Positions 55,226-63,855 of a DNA stretch of 64,000 nt are shown piece after piece. This DNA comes from a marine actinobacterium MedAcidi-G3 (lineage in GTDB: Bacteria > Actinomycetota > Acidimicrobiia > Acidimicrobiales > Poriferisodalaceae), in NCBI GenBank assembly GCA_000817105.1, contig JUEP01000009.1, forward strand, positions 22,637-86,636. The letters run 5' to 3'. A program made the translations under genes and the position numbers. Position 1 is the first letter of the stretch. Each line of letters begins with the position of its first letter. The notes below the pieces were generated by a model. That model was not told where the DNA came from. It did no database searches and saw only the letters and a list, made by a program, of their open reading frames with translations.

Positions 55226-56025
55226 TGAGTGGTCAAGTAGTTGTGGCAGCCGACAAGACATCTCGGGTCGATGTTGAGAGAGTTCTCGGACCAGGGTCGT
55301 GGACCCTTGTTCGCGATGACCGATGGGTTGCTTCCTATGAGGTGGAGAGCGAAGCTGTTGCGAGAAAACTTGTCGCTCATTTAAGAGCAGATCAACATCC
55401 CGCCGTAGCCGGCCCACCGGACTCAGCTCGAGCGGTGGCTTGGAATAACCGGAATCGCCCAACGAGGGTCGGAATGAGGGCCGAAGTTTGTTTTCCATGG
55501 GTGTCTTCTGAAGCAGAAATAGTTATCGAAATAGACCCCGGTTTAGGTTTTGGTGTCGGAGATCACCCTTCTACCCGTTTATTGCTTGAGGAACTAGACC
55601 TCAGGGTCAGGTCGGATGACTCGGTTCTCGATGTGGGGTGTGGATCAGGTGTTCTGGCCGTTGCCGCGGTTTGTCTCGGGGCCCGGCAGGCTTTCGGAAT
55701 CGATATTAACGAAGCAGGTTTGGTCGCTGCGGAAGCGAATGCTCGAAGAAACGGAGTAGCCGACAAGGTCCAGTTCTCGTCAGTCGAGTTGACTGAAGTG
55801 AGAGGTAAGTATGACGTGGTACTCGCCAATATCCATGACGCGACCTTGCGTCGTATAGCTGATGAACTAGTAGCTCGCGTCGCGCCAAAGGGTTGGCTTG
55901 GACTGAGCGGGGTGTCACGAGGCCAAGTTTCGCGTCTTCGTTCCGCATTCCCAAGTGTTGATTTTGAAGAGGTTAAGGAGATAGAGGAATGGAATGCGCT
56001 GATCGGGCGAGTCAATATCGAATAA
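55222..56025 (+). CDS. prmA: PrmA-like protein methyltransferase (ribosomal protein L11 type)
   Basis: SAM-dependent methyltransferase, 267 residues. The linker FGVGDHPSTRLLLEEL and the SAM site VLDVGCGSGVLAVAAVCLG are the PrmA signature, followed by DINEAGLVAAEANARRNG and VLANIHDATL, which stands at the N-I-L/N-P-P-Y active-site position. The N-terminal domain is a little shorter than in E. coli PrmA. Start is GTG 55222, with an ATG one codon later. Coupled by overlap to the alkylsulfatase-like gene, an unusual partner; L11 methylation is inferred. Confidence 0.83.
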   Translation: MMSGQVVVAADKTSRVDVERVLGPGSWTLVRDDRWVASYEVESEAVARKLVAHLRADQHPAVAGPPDSARAVAWNNRNRPTRVGMRAEVCFPWVSSEAEIVIEIDPGLGFGVGDHPSTRLLLEELDLRVRSDDSVLDVGCGSGVLAVAAVCLGARQAFGIDINEAGLVAAEANARRNGVADKVQFSSVELTEVRGKYDVVLANIHDATLRRIADELVARVAPKGWLGLSGVSRGQVSRLRSAFPSVDFEEVKEIEEWNALIGRVNIE

Positions 56026-56057
56026 CCTAAAGGTGACAACGAAAGCTGGAGATCGAA

Positions 56058-57155
56058 ATGCATGTAGGTATGAGCGTCATATTTCAAAATCCGGGTGAAC
56101 GAGTCCCAGATCAGCAGGTCTACCAACAGGACTTAGCCTTGGCGTTGCAAGCTGAAGGACTTGGATTTGACTCGGTGTGGAGTGTCGAACACCATTTCAC
56201 TAGTTACACCATGTGCCCAGATGTCTTGCAGTTTTTGACTTATATGGCAGGAGCCACGAAGTCGATTCAGTTGGGATCAATGGTTTGTGTATTGCCATGG
56301 CATGACCCATTAAGAGTGATCGAACAGATATCGATGTTGGATAATCTTTCTAATGGCCGTCTGATTCTTGGCCTGGGAAGAGGCACAGGGAAGGTCGAGT
56401 TTGATGGATTCAGGAGTGAGATGTCTTCGGCACGTCAGCGGTTTAAAGAATCAACCGAAATGGTGCTGAACGCGATCGAAAACGGATACGCGGAATATCA
56501 CGGTGATGTGATAGAGCAGCCACGAGTTGATATTCGTCCCCGACCGATTAAGTCGATGCGAGGTCGAGCATACGCTGCTGCTGTCTCACCGGATTCTGCT
56601 CGAATCATGGCTGAAATGGGTGTTGGAATCTTAATCGTCCCTCAAAAACCATGGAAAGCGGTCCGTCAGGAACTTCAGGATTACAGAGAGATTTATCGTG
56701 AAGCTAATTCCGAGGAGCCACCACCACCGATGGTCGCTGGTTGGACGTTCGTCGATGAAAATGCTGATCGCGCTGAAGAGAAGGCTCGCGAATTTATTGG
56801 CGGATACTGGGACACCATTATCGATCACTATGAATTCGACAAGCCTCACCTTAAAGACATCCCGGGCTATGAGCATCACGGTCAGATGTATGACCGTTTG
56901 AAAGCTCCGGGAGGCTTAGAAATGATGACAGATTTTTTTGTTGATCTTCAGTTATGGGGAACTCCCGAGCAGGTTTATGGCAAGATCGTCGATTTGCAAG
57001 AGCAGACATTCATGGACGGCTACATGGGCGTATTCAGTTTTGCGGGTATGGAACATGCTGAAGCTGATCGCAATATGAAGCTTTTTGCTCGAGAGGTAAT
57101 GCCTGAACTTCAGGCTTTAGCTCCGGTGCACGAACGGCTTGGAATGCCGGCTTAG
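56058..57155 (+). CDS. LLM-class flavin-dependent oxidoreductase
   Basis: Luciferase-like monooxygenase, TIM-barrel fold, 365 residues. VWSVEHHFTSY (the E-H-H motif of bacterial-luciferase-type enzymes), LGSMVCVLPWHDPLRVIEQISMLDNLS, GRLILGLGRGTGKVEF and AAVSPDSARIMAEMG are typical. The EHH signature favours FMN-dependent two-component monooxygenases over F420-dependent ones. GGAG stands before ATG 56058. Converges with the MFS gene, overlapping by 4 bases at the stop codons. Confidence 0.87.
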   Translation: MHVGMSVIFQNPGERVPDQQVYQQDLALALQAEGLGFDSVWSVEHHFTSYTMCPDVLQFLTYMAGATKSIQLGSMVCVLPWHDPLRVIEQISMLDNLSNGRLILGLGRGTGKVEFDGFRSEMSSARQRFKESTEMVLNAIENGYAEYHGDVIEQPRVDIRPRPIKSMRGRAYAAAVSPDSARIMAEMGVGILIVPQKPWKAVRQELQDYREIYREANSEEPPPPMVAGWTFVDENADRAEEKAREFIGGYWDTIIDHYEFDKPHLKDIPGYEHHGQMYDRLKAPGGLEMMTDFFVDLQLWGTPEQVYGKIVDLQEQTFMDGYMGVFSFAGMEHAEADRNMKLFAREVMPELQALAPVHERLGMPA

Positions 57156-58300
57156 ACCACTGTTATTTTAGGTTTGCGATCCAGAAATGTTAACAACAAT
57201 CCTGCAGCAGCGAAGCAGGAGGCCAGCACCAGCGAGGGTCGGAAGGAGCCTGAGGAGTCTGCGATGATTCCACCCAATTGGGGACCAATGGCGAGCCCTG
57301 CACCGAAGACAATTGTTAGGACCGCATAGGCGGCGCCAAACGCTTCGGCCGATAAATGACCGCTCACTTGCGCTGTAACGTTGACAACTACTCCAGTGAA
57401 AGCCGCCCCAAAAAGTAGGGTTGATATAGGAGCGGCGACGGGGTGGCCGGTCGCGATCAGGGCGCAGCTAATGGTTAGAAAGGCGAAGGAGACAAGCTGA
57501 GCAGAGTTTCTTCCGATGCGATCGCTCAACCACCCCATCGTTGGTCCCCCCAATGCCAGACCTAATCCGATTAACGCGAACATGAGCGAAGCGGAGCGCT
57601 CTTTAAAACCAGCATCCTCTTCCAACAACGCTGCAGAAAATGTCATAGCAAGAGAAACACCGATTGCGAAAAGTCCGTAAATCATGCAAAGACTGAGCCA
57701 CCCAGGAACCTGTCGAAGGTTGTTTGGACTTAGGCCAGAACTAATAGGTGCATCTGGGGAACTTGTGATGGTGAGGGCTAGCAGTCCAAAGGCTGCTATG
57801 CCGATCATGGCTTCGAGGCTATAGACAGCCCGCCAGTCAGTAATTACTGCATCGAATATGCAAGCAGCGAAAAAACCGAGGCCAACCCCTGTGGTTACCC
57901 AACCTATAGCAAGGCCCCTTCGGTCCGGTCCCAGGATGTTGGTGGCTAAGGCTGGAGTTGTGATCCAGACGCCGGCCGCCGCGAAGCCTGTCAAGAACAG
58001 AGCGAGGACTGCTGTGAGGCCGTTGGGTGCCCAACTGAGGAGAATTAACCCAATAACTACTCCGGCAACGCCGCATTTTACGGTCTTGATAAGTCCAAGT
58101 CTCCCAATTGTCAGTGCGACGGCCAGAGAGCCAATGAGGTAGCCGACAAGGTTTATAGACCCGATTCCACCAGACACGGTGTTTGAAAGACCGAAGTCGT
58201 CGCGAATCTCGATGTATAAAACTGAGTAGGTGAAACGCCCGAACGATTGAGATACTGCTGTAGCGATAACTAAAGCAGATAATGCAACAAGTTTTTTCAC
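57152..58300 (-). CDS. Major facilitator superfamily transporter
   Basis: 382 residues, 12 predicted membrane spans throughout, GTG start at 58300 overlapping the EthD-like gene by 4 bases. RFTYSVLYIEIRDDFGLSNTVSG in the first loop and GWLSDRIGRN between spans 8 and 9 (MFS A-like loop) fit YbfB/YfcJ-like secondary transporters with no sugar-specific marks. Likely carries a small organic acid or drug; substrate unknown. Co-transcribed with the EthD-like gene. Confidence 0.87.
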   Translation of the reverse strand: MKKLVALSALVIATAVSQSFGRFTYSVLYIEIRDDFGLSNTVSGGIGSINLVGYLIGSLAVALTIGRLGLIKTVKCGVAGVVIGLILLSWAPNGLTAVLALFLTGFAAAGVWITTPALATNILGPDRRGLAIGWVTTGVGLGFFAACIFDAVITDWRAVYSLEAMIGIAAFGLLALTITSSPDAPISSGLSPNNLRQVPGWLSLCMIYGLFAIGVSLAMTFSAALLEEDAGFKERSASLMFALIGLGLALGGPTMGWLSDRIGRNSAQLVSFAFLTISCALIATGHPVAAPISTLLFGAAFTGVVVNVTAQVSGHLSAEAFGAAYAVLTIVFGAGLAIGPQLGGIIADSSGSFRPSLVLASCFAAAGLLLTFLDRKPKITVV

Positions 58301-58905
58301 TCGTGCGGCCAGGTAACTCTCGGTGTAGGTGGGCGAGTTCCGTAAATCGTTTCGGTAGTTATGACCCGACGTGGTGAATCAGAGTCGGCGAAACTTGCAA
58401 CATCACGGTAAATAACGTCTCGATCATTTTCGTCTCCGAAGAAGCGTTCTTTCATTGACTCCATCGATTCAAAGCTGACAAGAGCGAATCCGTCAACTGC
58501 AGGACCAGTAAGAGTTCGTGACACGCTGAGTTGTGTGTAGTCCCACATGCCAGGATGATGTTGGAGGGCTAGCGGGGCATGAACGTCTCGCCAGTGAGCA
58601 TCAGATTGCTCGTGAGTAAGGTTGGGGTGGTGCAATAAGGGGAAAATCGCTGTTATGCCGGGTGAGGGGACTCCACTTTCGACTCTGGTGTTTCGCTCAC
58701 GAATGACGCGACTAAATACAAAATACATGCCATATCCGGCAGCTGAATGCAGATCCTGAGGGCTATCGGTGACGCATCTCACGAGTGTGCGAAAAGCTAA
58801 AGCTCGTTCGTCCGCGGGATCAGCTAAGTAGCAGACTCCATCTAATTTTGAGGAAACGTTAACTGCTGCCTCAATATCGTTACCTACAGCGACTAGTTCG
58901 AACAT
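58297..58905 (-). CDS. EthD-domain protein
   Basis: 202 residues. The C-terminal half has the EthD pattern: AIFPLLHHPNLTHEQSDAHW, then RDVHAPLALQH, GMWDYTQLSVSRTLTG, DGFALVSFESMESMKERFF. EthD proteins (dimeric ferredoxin-like fold) support ether degradation or polyketide cyclisation in other bacteria; the N-terminal half here is a second, weaker copy of the fold. Upstream of and coupled to the MFS transporter, so probably involved in handling the transported compound. Confidence 0.8.
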   Translation of the reverse strand: MFELVAVGNDIEAAVNVSSKLDGVCYLADPADERALAFRTLVRCVTDSPQDLHSAAGYGMYFVFSRVIRERNTRVESGVPSPGITAIFPLLHHPNLTHEQSDAHWRDVHAPLALQHHPGMWDYTQLSVSRTLTGPAVDGFALVSFESMESMKERFFGDENDRDVIYRDVASFADSDSPRRVITTETIYGTRPPTPRVTWPHE

Positions 58906-58984
58906 GCCTTTAGTTTCGCACGTCCGATAATGGAGCGTGAACTAGAGCGCTCATTTAGAAAATCAGATGTCATTGAGGGAGTGG

Positions 58985-59770
58985 CTATCGGCCTTGAAAC
59001 TTTGGGTCTCGTTTATCTAAAAAGGCGGCGACCGCTTCTTTAGTGTCTTGAGTGTAAAAGTTGATTGTTTGAGCCAATCCCTCTGCTTCTAGAGCTGACT
59101 TGAAGTCGTTGCTTGCGTTAAGTGTCAGCATTCGTTTGGTCATGGCTAACGCTAATGGGGGTCCGGCGGCTAGACGATCAGCCCAGTCCTTGGCTTCGGA
59201 GTCCAATTCGTCGTGAGGTATGACCTTGTTCACGATGCCGAATTCAGCAGCTTGCTCAGCGGAAATAACATCAGCGAAGAAAGCTAATTCCTTTGCTCGA
59301 TGCAACCCTATGAGTCGAGGTAGAACCCATGTGCCGCCGAAGTCGACGCTTAAACCGCGTCGAGCAAAAATCTCACTGAACCGAGCTTGGTCACTTGCCA
59401 GAATTAAGTCACAAGCAAGGGCCATGTTCATGCCGGCTCCGGCAGCTACACCGTTCACTTTTGCTATAACCGGAACCATTATTGAGTAGAGCGCTTCTAC
59501 GGTTTGGTGGATCAAGTTCATGGAGATGAGTTGATGTCTGTCACGTCCTTGCCCTCCGAGGTCTGCGCCACTGCAGAAGGCGTCTCCGGCTCCAGTCATT
59601 ATCACTGCCCTTACGTCGGGATCGACTGCGAGGGCATTCCAGGTGTCGCGTAATTCGTCCCACATAACAGCGTTAGCGGCGTTCTTTTTTTCGGGCCGAT
59701 TCATTGTGACTGTGACTACGCCATTGTCGGCGGCGTCAATTATCAAAGTTTCGAGCTCTTTTGAATTCAT
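58985..59770 (-). CDS. Enoyl-CoA hydratase/isomerase (PaaG-like crotonase)
   Basis: 261 residues. VTVTMNRPEKKNAAN, oxyanion-hole GDAFCSGADLGG, VNGVAAGAGMNMALACDLILAS, and RRGLSVDFGGTWVLPRLIG. At the second catalytic position Asp replaces Glu, as in PaaG-type isomerases, so isomerisation of enoyl-CoA double bonds is as likely as hydration. ATG at 59770. Separate from the paralogue at 53 kb and differing in this residue. The upstream hydrolase gene lies 59 bases away, on the same strand. Confidence 0.88.
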   Translation of the reverse strand: MNSKELETLIIDAADNGVVTVTMNRPEKKNAANAVMWDELRDTWNALAVDPDVRAVIMTGAGDAFCSGADLGGQGRDRHQLISMNLIHQTVEALYSIMVPVIAKVNGVAAGAGMNMALACDLILASDQARFSEIFARRGLSVDFGGTWVLPRLIGLHRAKELAFFADVISAEQAAEFGIVNKVIPHDELDSEAKDWADRLAAGPPLALAMTKRMLTLNASNDFKSALEAEGLAQTINFYTQDTKEAVAAFLDKRDPKFQGR

Positions 59771-59829
59771 GTGATCACCATACGCTTAGTTCAGGTTCGC
59801 GCGCTTTTAGAACTTCCATGCCTTCTAGA

Positions 59830-60777
59830 TCATTTCATTAAGAATGGAACTAGTACATCGAGAAAACCTGAGGTGTTTTGTCCGTGAACGTTGTGGCCGC
59901 TTTTGGGGACGGTTTGGAGTTCTCCGTGAGGTAGGGCTTGAACGAAGCGGTTCGCTGCTTCTGAGGTGAGTACGTTTGAGTCTGCTCCTCTGATGACCAA
60001 GGTTGGTTGCGATATTTCGGCGGTGTCTTCAATCGAAAAGCGGTCACTCGTCTCTCGTTGATTTTGGGTTGTAGCTAAACGTGGGCCGTGGTCTCGTTTG
60101 CTTATAAATTTTCCATCTGCTCGTTGTAGAAGGTTGTATTTCACGGTCCGTTCGATGTGTTCTTTAGATCGGTAAGGATCATATTTTTGTACATTTTGGA
60201 TAAAGGCGTCGAGATCTTCGAATTCTCGATTCTCGGTCACAAAATTCCGGATGCTCTTGGTACCAGCATCAGATAGTTCCGGCCCGATATCAACTAACAC
60301 GAGGCGTTGTAGGAGGTGGGGGTCTTGCATGGCTAGTCGTAGTGTGTTCATTCCGCCCATGGAATGGCCGAGAACGGTTACCGAATCAATATTGAGTTCC
60401 GATAACACAGAGGAAGCGTCGGAAGCCATTGCGTGCGATGAATAGTCGGCATCTCGAGCCCATTCACTATCGCCGTGACCTCGTTGGTCGAGCGCGATTA
60501 TGTGAAAGCGATCTGCAAGATGAAGGCTGACTAAATCCCAAGAATGAGCAGACTGGTTACCACCGTGAAGCAAAAGTAAGTGCGGTAATGATGGGGAGCC
60601 CCACTCCAACAAATGAAAACGTTGATGTCTTGCCACAATATTCCTGGAGAAATAGCTGATCTTTTTGCTGTATTGGATACCTAAGTCATCTGCGCTTTGA
60701 CAAAGACTCAGAAACTCGTGAGTAGTGGTCATGTCAAACGGAGAGTTTGTGGATGAAAATTCGTTTAGGTAGGGCAT
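59830..60777 (-). CDS. Alpha/beta hydrolase
   Basis: 315 residues. LLLLHGGNQSAHSWD carries the oxyanion region, LDQRGHGDSEWA is the standard turn, VLGHSMGGMNTLRLA gives the nucleophile (Ser in G-H-S-M-G), VIRGADSNVLTSEAA and the His in KSGHNVHGQN complete the triad. Start ATG at 60777; an internal ATG fifteen codons later is an alternative, since the first residues look unstructured. Six bases downstream of the acyl-CoA dehydrogenase. Substrate might be an ester, lactone or ring-cleavage product. Confidence 0.86.
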   Translation of the reverse strand: MPYLNEFSSTNSPFDMTTTHEFLSLCQSADDLGIQYSKKISYFSRNIVARHQRFHLLEWGSPSLPHLLLLHGGNQSAHSWDLVSLHLADRFHIIALDQRGHGDSEWARDADYSSHAMASDASSVLSELNIDSVTVLGHSMGGMNTLRLAMQDPHLLQRLVLVDIGPELSDAGTKSIRNFVTENREFEDLDAFIQNVQKYDPYRSKEHIERTVKYNLLQRADGKFISKRDHGPRLATTQNQRETSDRFSIEDTAEISQPTLVIRGADSNVLTSEAANRFVQALPHGELQTVPKSGHNVHGQNTSGFLDVLVPFLMK

Positions 60778-60783
60778 GGCAGC

Positions 60784-61887
60784 TCAGATTCGACCAAGGT
60801 TCAGATCAAGGCATCCGCGAGAGATGTTTGCATGGAGAGTATCTGTTGGTCCTTCTGCTAATCGGGTGGCTCTAACCCGTCGAAAGATAGACGCAAGTGG
60901 GTGGGATTCGATAAGGGCCTCACCTCCAACGACCTGGATCGCGATGTCAGTTAGTTCGGCAATACTTTCGGAAGCCAGAATCTTTGAAGCCATTATTTCG
61001 TTTACACAGTTTTCGCCAGCTTCTATGAGGCGAGCAGTTCTATAGACGGAACTGCGCGCTGCGAAGGCATGAGTGCGCATTCGGCCAAATTTCACGCGAG
61101 TCTCATGGTTCGGGTTCGGTTCGGTCTTAGCCGATTTCAGGGTGTCGGCGACAAGATCACAAACGAACTGATTTAAACCAATACAGTTGGCGGCTATTGC
61201 CATGCGAACCGAGTTGACCTGTTCCAGCGCTCTGGTCATCCCCGTTCCGGCCTCCCCGATTACGTGGCTTTTGGGAACGCGGACGTTACTAAATGTAAAA
61301 CTTGCGTGATGGCTTCCATCAACAGAACTAAAAGCTGTTTTTAGTTCTACCCCGGGTCGGCTGGTCTCTATCAAGATCATCGCGGGACCCATATCTTCTA
61401 CCTCAACCAACGTATTGATGAAGTCTGCATTTGAGCCGCCTGTGACGTATGACTTGGCACCATTGATGACGAGTTCTTCGCCTTCTGGCTTGGCCCAGGT
61501 GTGCCGTTGAGCATCTGATGGTTCGGTGAAGCCGAAACCACTCTCTATCTCTCCTGCTAAGAACGGGTCGAGAAACTTTTGTTTCATTTCTTTGGAAGCT
61601 TTACTCAGCAAGCCTGGACTTGGCCCAAAAATGCCGGGTAGGTGACCAACATTCTTGATTGCTAACGACTCGCGGGCGATGGTGAGTTCGATTGCTGTTC
61701 CTCCCAGACCTCCGTATTCGATGGGTTGGGTGAGATGAAAGATTCCTGCCGCTTTGGACTTTTCTCTTATTTGGAGTTGAATCTTTTTGGGGTCTGAAGA
61801 GTCCATCTCCATTTCTGATATTTGTTGAGCGAGTGACTCTGCTTGTTGTCGAAGTTCACTTTGTTCTTCGGTTAAAAAATCTGGCAC
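60784..61887 (-). CDS. Acyl-CoA dehydrogenase
   Basis: 367 residues, GTG start at 61887. FLTEEQSELRQQAESLAQQ opens the N-terminal helical domain; the middle domain has ESGFGFTEPSDA, GAKSYVTGGSNADFI and FSNVRVPKSHVIGEAGTGM; the C-terminal part has QVVGGEALIESHPLASIFRRVRA. The catalytic Glu of the medium-chain type (E at about 376 in the pig enzyme) lies in the stretch that here reads DTLHANISRGC, where no Glu is seen, so the base may be elsewhere as in long-chain or isovaleryl-type enzymes. First gene of the ACAD-hydrolase-crotonase set. Confidence 0.87.
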   Translation of the reverse strand: MPDFLTEEQSELRQQAESLAQQISEMEMDSSDPKKIQLQIREKSKAAGIFHLTQPIEYGGLGGTAIELTIARESLAIKNVGHLPGIFGPSPGLLSKASKEMKQKFLDPFLAGEIESGFGFTEPSDAQRHTWAKPEGEELVINGAKSYVTGGSNADFINTLVEVEDMGPAMILIETSRPGVELKTAFSSVDGSHHASFTFSNVRVPKSHVIGEAGTGMTRALEQVNSVRMAIAANCIGLNQFVCDLVADTLKSAKTEPNPNHETRVKFGRMRTHAFAARSSVYRTARLIEAGENCVNEIMASKILASESIAELTDIAIQVVGGEALIESHPLASIFRRVRATRLAEGPTDTLHANISRGCLDLNLGRI

Positions 61888-61943
61888 CCCTGAACGGTAG
61901 CCGGATAAATGGATCGATGAATTCTTCGGTCTAGTCTCAGTTG

Positions 61944-62801
61944 ATGAACAAACTTGAAGGAAAGACGGCCGTAGTTACTGGAGCAGCCTCAGGTATGGGT
62001 TTGGCGATGGCCAGACGCTTTGCTGTTGGAGGAATGAATGTCGTTCTTGCTGACATCAATGAGTCGAAGCTCAGTGACGTAGTAGATGAGATTCGAACGA
62101 CCGGGGGACAAGCTCAAGGGATAGTGACCGATGTCTCCCTTGAAGCTGACAATATCAAGTTGCTCGATTTCGCTGTCGATACATATGGCACAGCAGACCT
62201 TGTTTGCTTGAACGCTGGAGTCCAAGGCTCTATCGGCCGATCGTGGGCTTTGTCGAAGGATGATTACAGCTGGACTCTTGGGATTCTTTTAGATGGAGTA
62301 ATCCACGGGGTGAGAACCTTTGTTCCCGAAATGGTGGAACGAGACGAAGGCCATGTTGTGCTGACGGCATCTATTGCGGGTCATATTTCTTCGCCGTTTG
62401 GCGCTCCGTACAACGTGGCCAAGCATGGTGTCGCAACTTTGGCTGAAACTCTTTTCCATGAACTGAAGGTTGAAGGATCCAATGTAGGGGTGACCTGTTT
62501 GTGTCCGGGCTTTGTGAACACCAACATCGTGAACGACACAGCGTCACGACCCGCTGGATCTGTAGGTTCAGCCATTGATGACAGAGGCGACCAAATGCTT
62601 GAACTTACTCAGCGGGTATTAAGTGCTGGTCTTGATCCAGAAGTTGTGGGTCAACAAGTCTTTGATGCTGTTGTTAACAAGCAGTTCTGGCTCTTCACGG
62701 ATGATAATTGGGATGCCCCAATCATGGCGAGAGCCAATGAGGTAGTTACAAGAGGTTTGCCGCGCTTTCGTGGAGAAGGACAAGGCGACCAGCATATTTA
62801 A
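61944..62801 (+). CDS. Short-chain dehydrogenase/reductase
   Basis: 285 residues from ATG 61944 (TTG one codon earlier). TGAASGMGLAMARRF is the NAD(P)-binding loop, ADINESKL follows beta-2 (Asp favours NAD), CLNAGVQG, the catalytic Ser in TASIAGH and YNVAKHG (Tyr-x3-Lys). Divergent from the acyl-CoA dehydrogenase with 56 bases between them; 78 bases separate it from the LLM gene. Likely oxidises a hydroxy-acyl or alcohol intermediate. Confidence 0.92.
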   Translation: MNKLEGKTAVVTGAASGMGLAMARRFAVGGMNVVLADINESKLSDVVDEIRTTGGQAQGIVTDVSLEADNIKLLDFAVDTYGTADLVCLNAGVQGSIGRSWALSKDDYSWTLGILLDGVIHGVRTFVPEMVERDEGHVVLTASIAGHISSPFGAPYNVAKHGVATLAETLFHELKVEGSNVGVTCLCPGFVNTNIVNDTASRPAGSVGSAIDDRGDQMLELTQRVLSAGLDPEVVGQQVFDAVVNKQFWLFTDDNWDAPIMARANEVVTRGLPRFRGEGQGDQHI

Positions 62802-62879
62802 GTGTCGAATGAATTTTCTGCACTTGGGATGTGAGATGTGTCAAGGTGATATGCGTTAAATCGATTTTTGGAGGCATAA

Positions 62880-63791
62880 ATGCGTTTAGGTATCTTCAGC
62901 GGCCCTGCCGGCAAGCTATTTAATGTAGAAGAAGCGACAGAAGATGCCCGGGCTGCTCAGGCAGCGGGTTTTCCTTCTTATTGGTTGCCGCAAATGCCTA
63001 TGGGCGTTGACGCCTTGACAGCGCTGAGTCATATCGGTGCTTCTGTGCCTGATATCGAATTGGGCACGGCTGTGATACCTACTTATCCGCGACATCCAAT
63101 TGTCATGGCTCAACAAGCGCTGTCTGTCACTTCCATTATCGGTGATCGGCTTGCTTTGGGTATTGGTTTGTCCCACAAACCAGTAATAGAGAAACAATAT
63201 GGATACGAGTTTGATAAACCAATTCGTCATTTGCGTGAATACCTTGAAGTATTGAGTCCACAGTTACGAGAAGAGCCCGTCCGTTTAGAAGGTGAAACTC
63301 TTACTGCGCGTAACCCGGCGATGGGTTTAGGCGCACCGGTTCCTCAGGTCTTGGTAGCGGCCTTGGGTCCGCAAATGCTGCGGTTAACGGGCCGACTCGC
63401 TGATGGCACCATCACCTGGATGACAGGTAATAAAACGTTGGCGGAACTGACCGTTCCTGAAATTTGTGAAGCGGCGGAAGAAGCCGGGCGACCTAAGCCT
63501 CGGGTCCTCGCCGGAATGCCTGTCCTATGTACCGATGACATCGATGCGGGAATGGAACGGGCTGCCAAAGTGTGGCAGATGTACGGCACGTTGCCGAGTT
63601 ATCGGGCGATGCTTGACCGCGAAGGTTTAGCTGGGCCGGAAGATATAGCTATTGTTGGGGATGAAGCCGAGATAAAAGACAGATTGCAGGCAACGATTGA
63701 TGCCGGTGCCGATGACGTAATCGTCGCTGAGTTTGGCGGAAATCCTGATGAGCGGCTAAGGACACGTGAAGCTTTAGCTGCTTTGGTTTGA
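62880..63791 (+). CDS. LLM-class F420-dependent oxidoreductase
   Basis: 303 residues. LGIFSGPAGKLFNVEEATED, AQAAGFPSYWLPQM, ELGTAVIPTYPRHPIVMAQQ and RLALGIGLSHKPVIEKQYGYEFD are strongly like the mycobacterial-type F420-dependent LLM enzymes; KTLAELTVPEICEAAEEAGRP and ADDVIVAEFGG end the barrel. No EHH motif, unlike the gene at 56 kb. ATG 62880 follows a site TTTTGGAGGC. F420 dependence is assumed from family and from cofD/cofE in the window. Confidence 0.86.
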   Translation: MRLGIFSGPAGKLFNVEEATEDARAAQAAGFPSYWLPQMPMGVDALTALSHIGASVPDIELGTAVIPTYPRHPIVMAQQALSVTSIIGDRLALGIGLSHKPVIEKQYGYEFDKPIRHLREYLEVLSPQLREEPVRLEGETLTARNPAMGLGAPVPQVLVAALGPQMLRLTGRLADGTITWMTGNKTLAELTVPEICEAAEEAGRPKPRVLAGMPVLCTDDIDAGMERAAKVWQMYGTLPSYRAMLDREGLAGPEDIAIVGDEAEIKDRLQATIDAGADDVIVAEFGGNPDERLRTREALAALV

Positions 63792-63855
63792 ATGATCGAA
63801 GCGGCTTGTCGAGGGCACTGTTCTAGACTTTTGGTAAAGAGGCCTGAGTCGCGAA

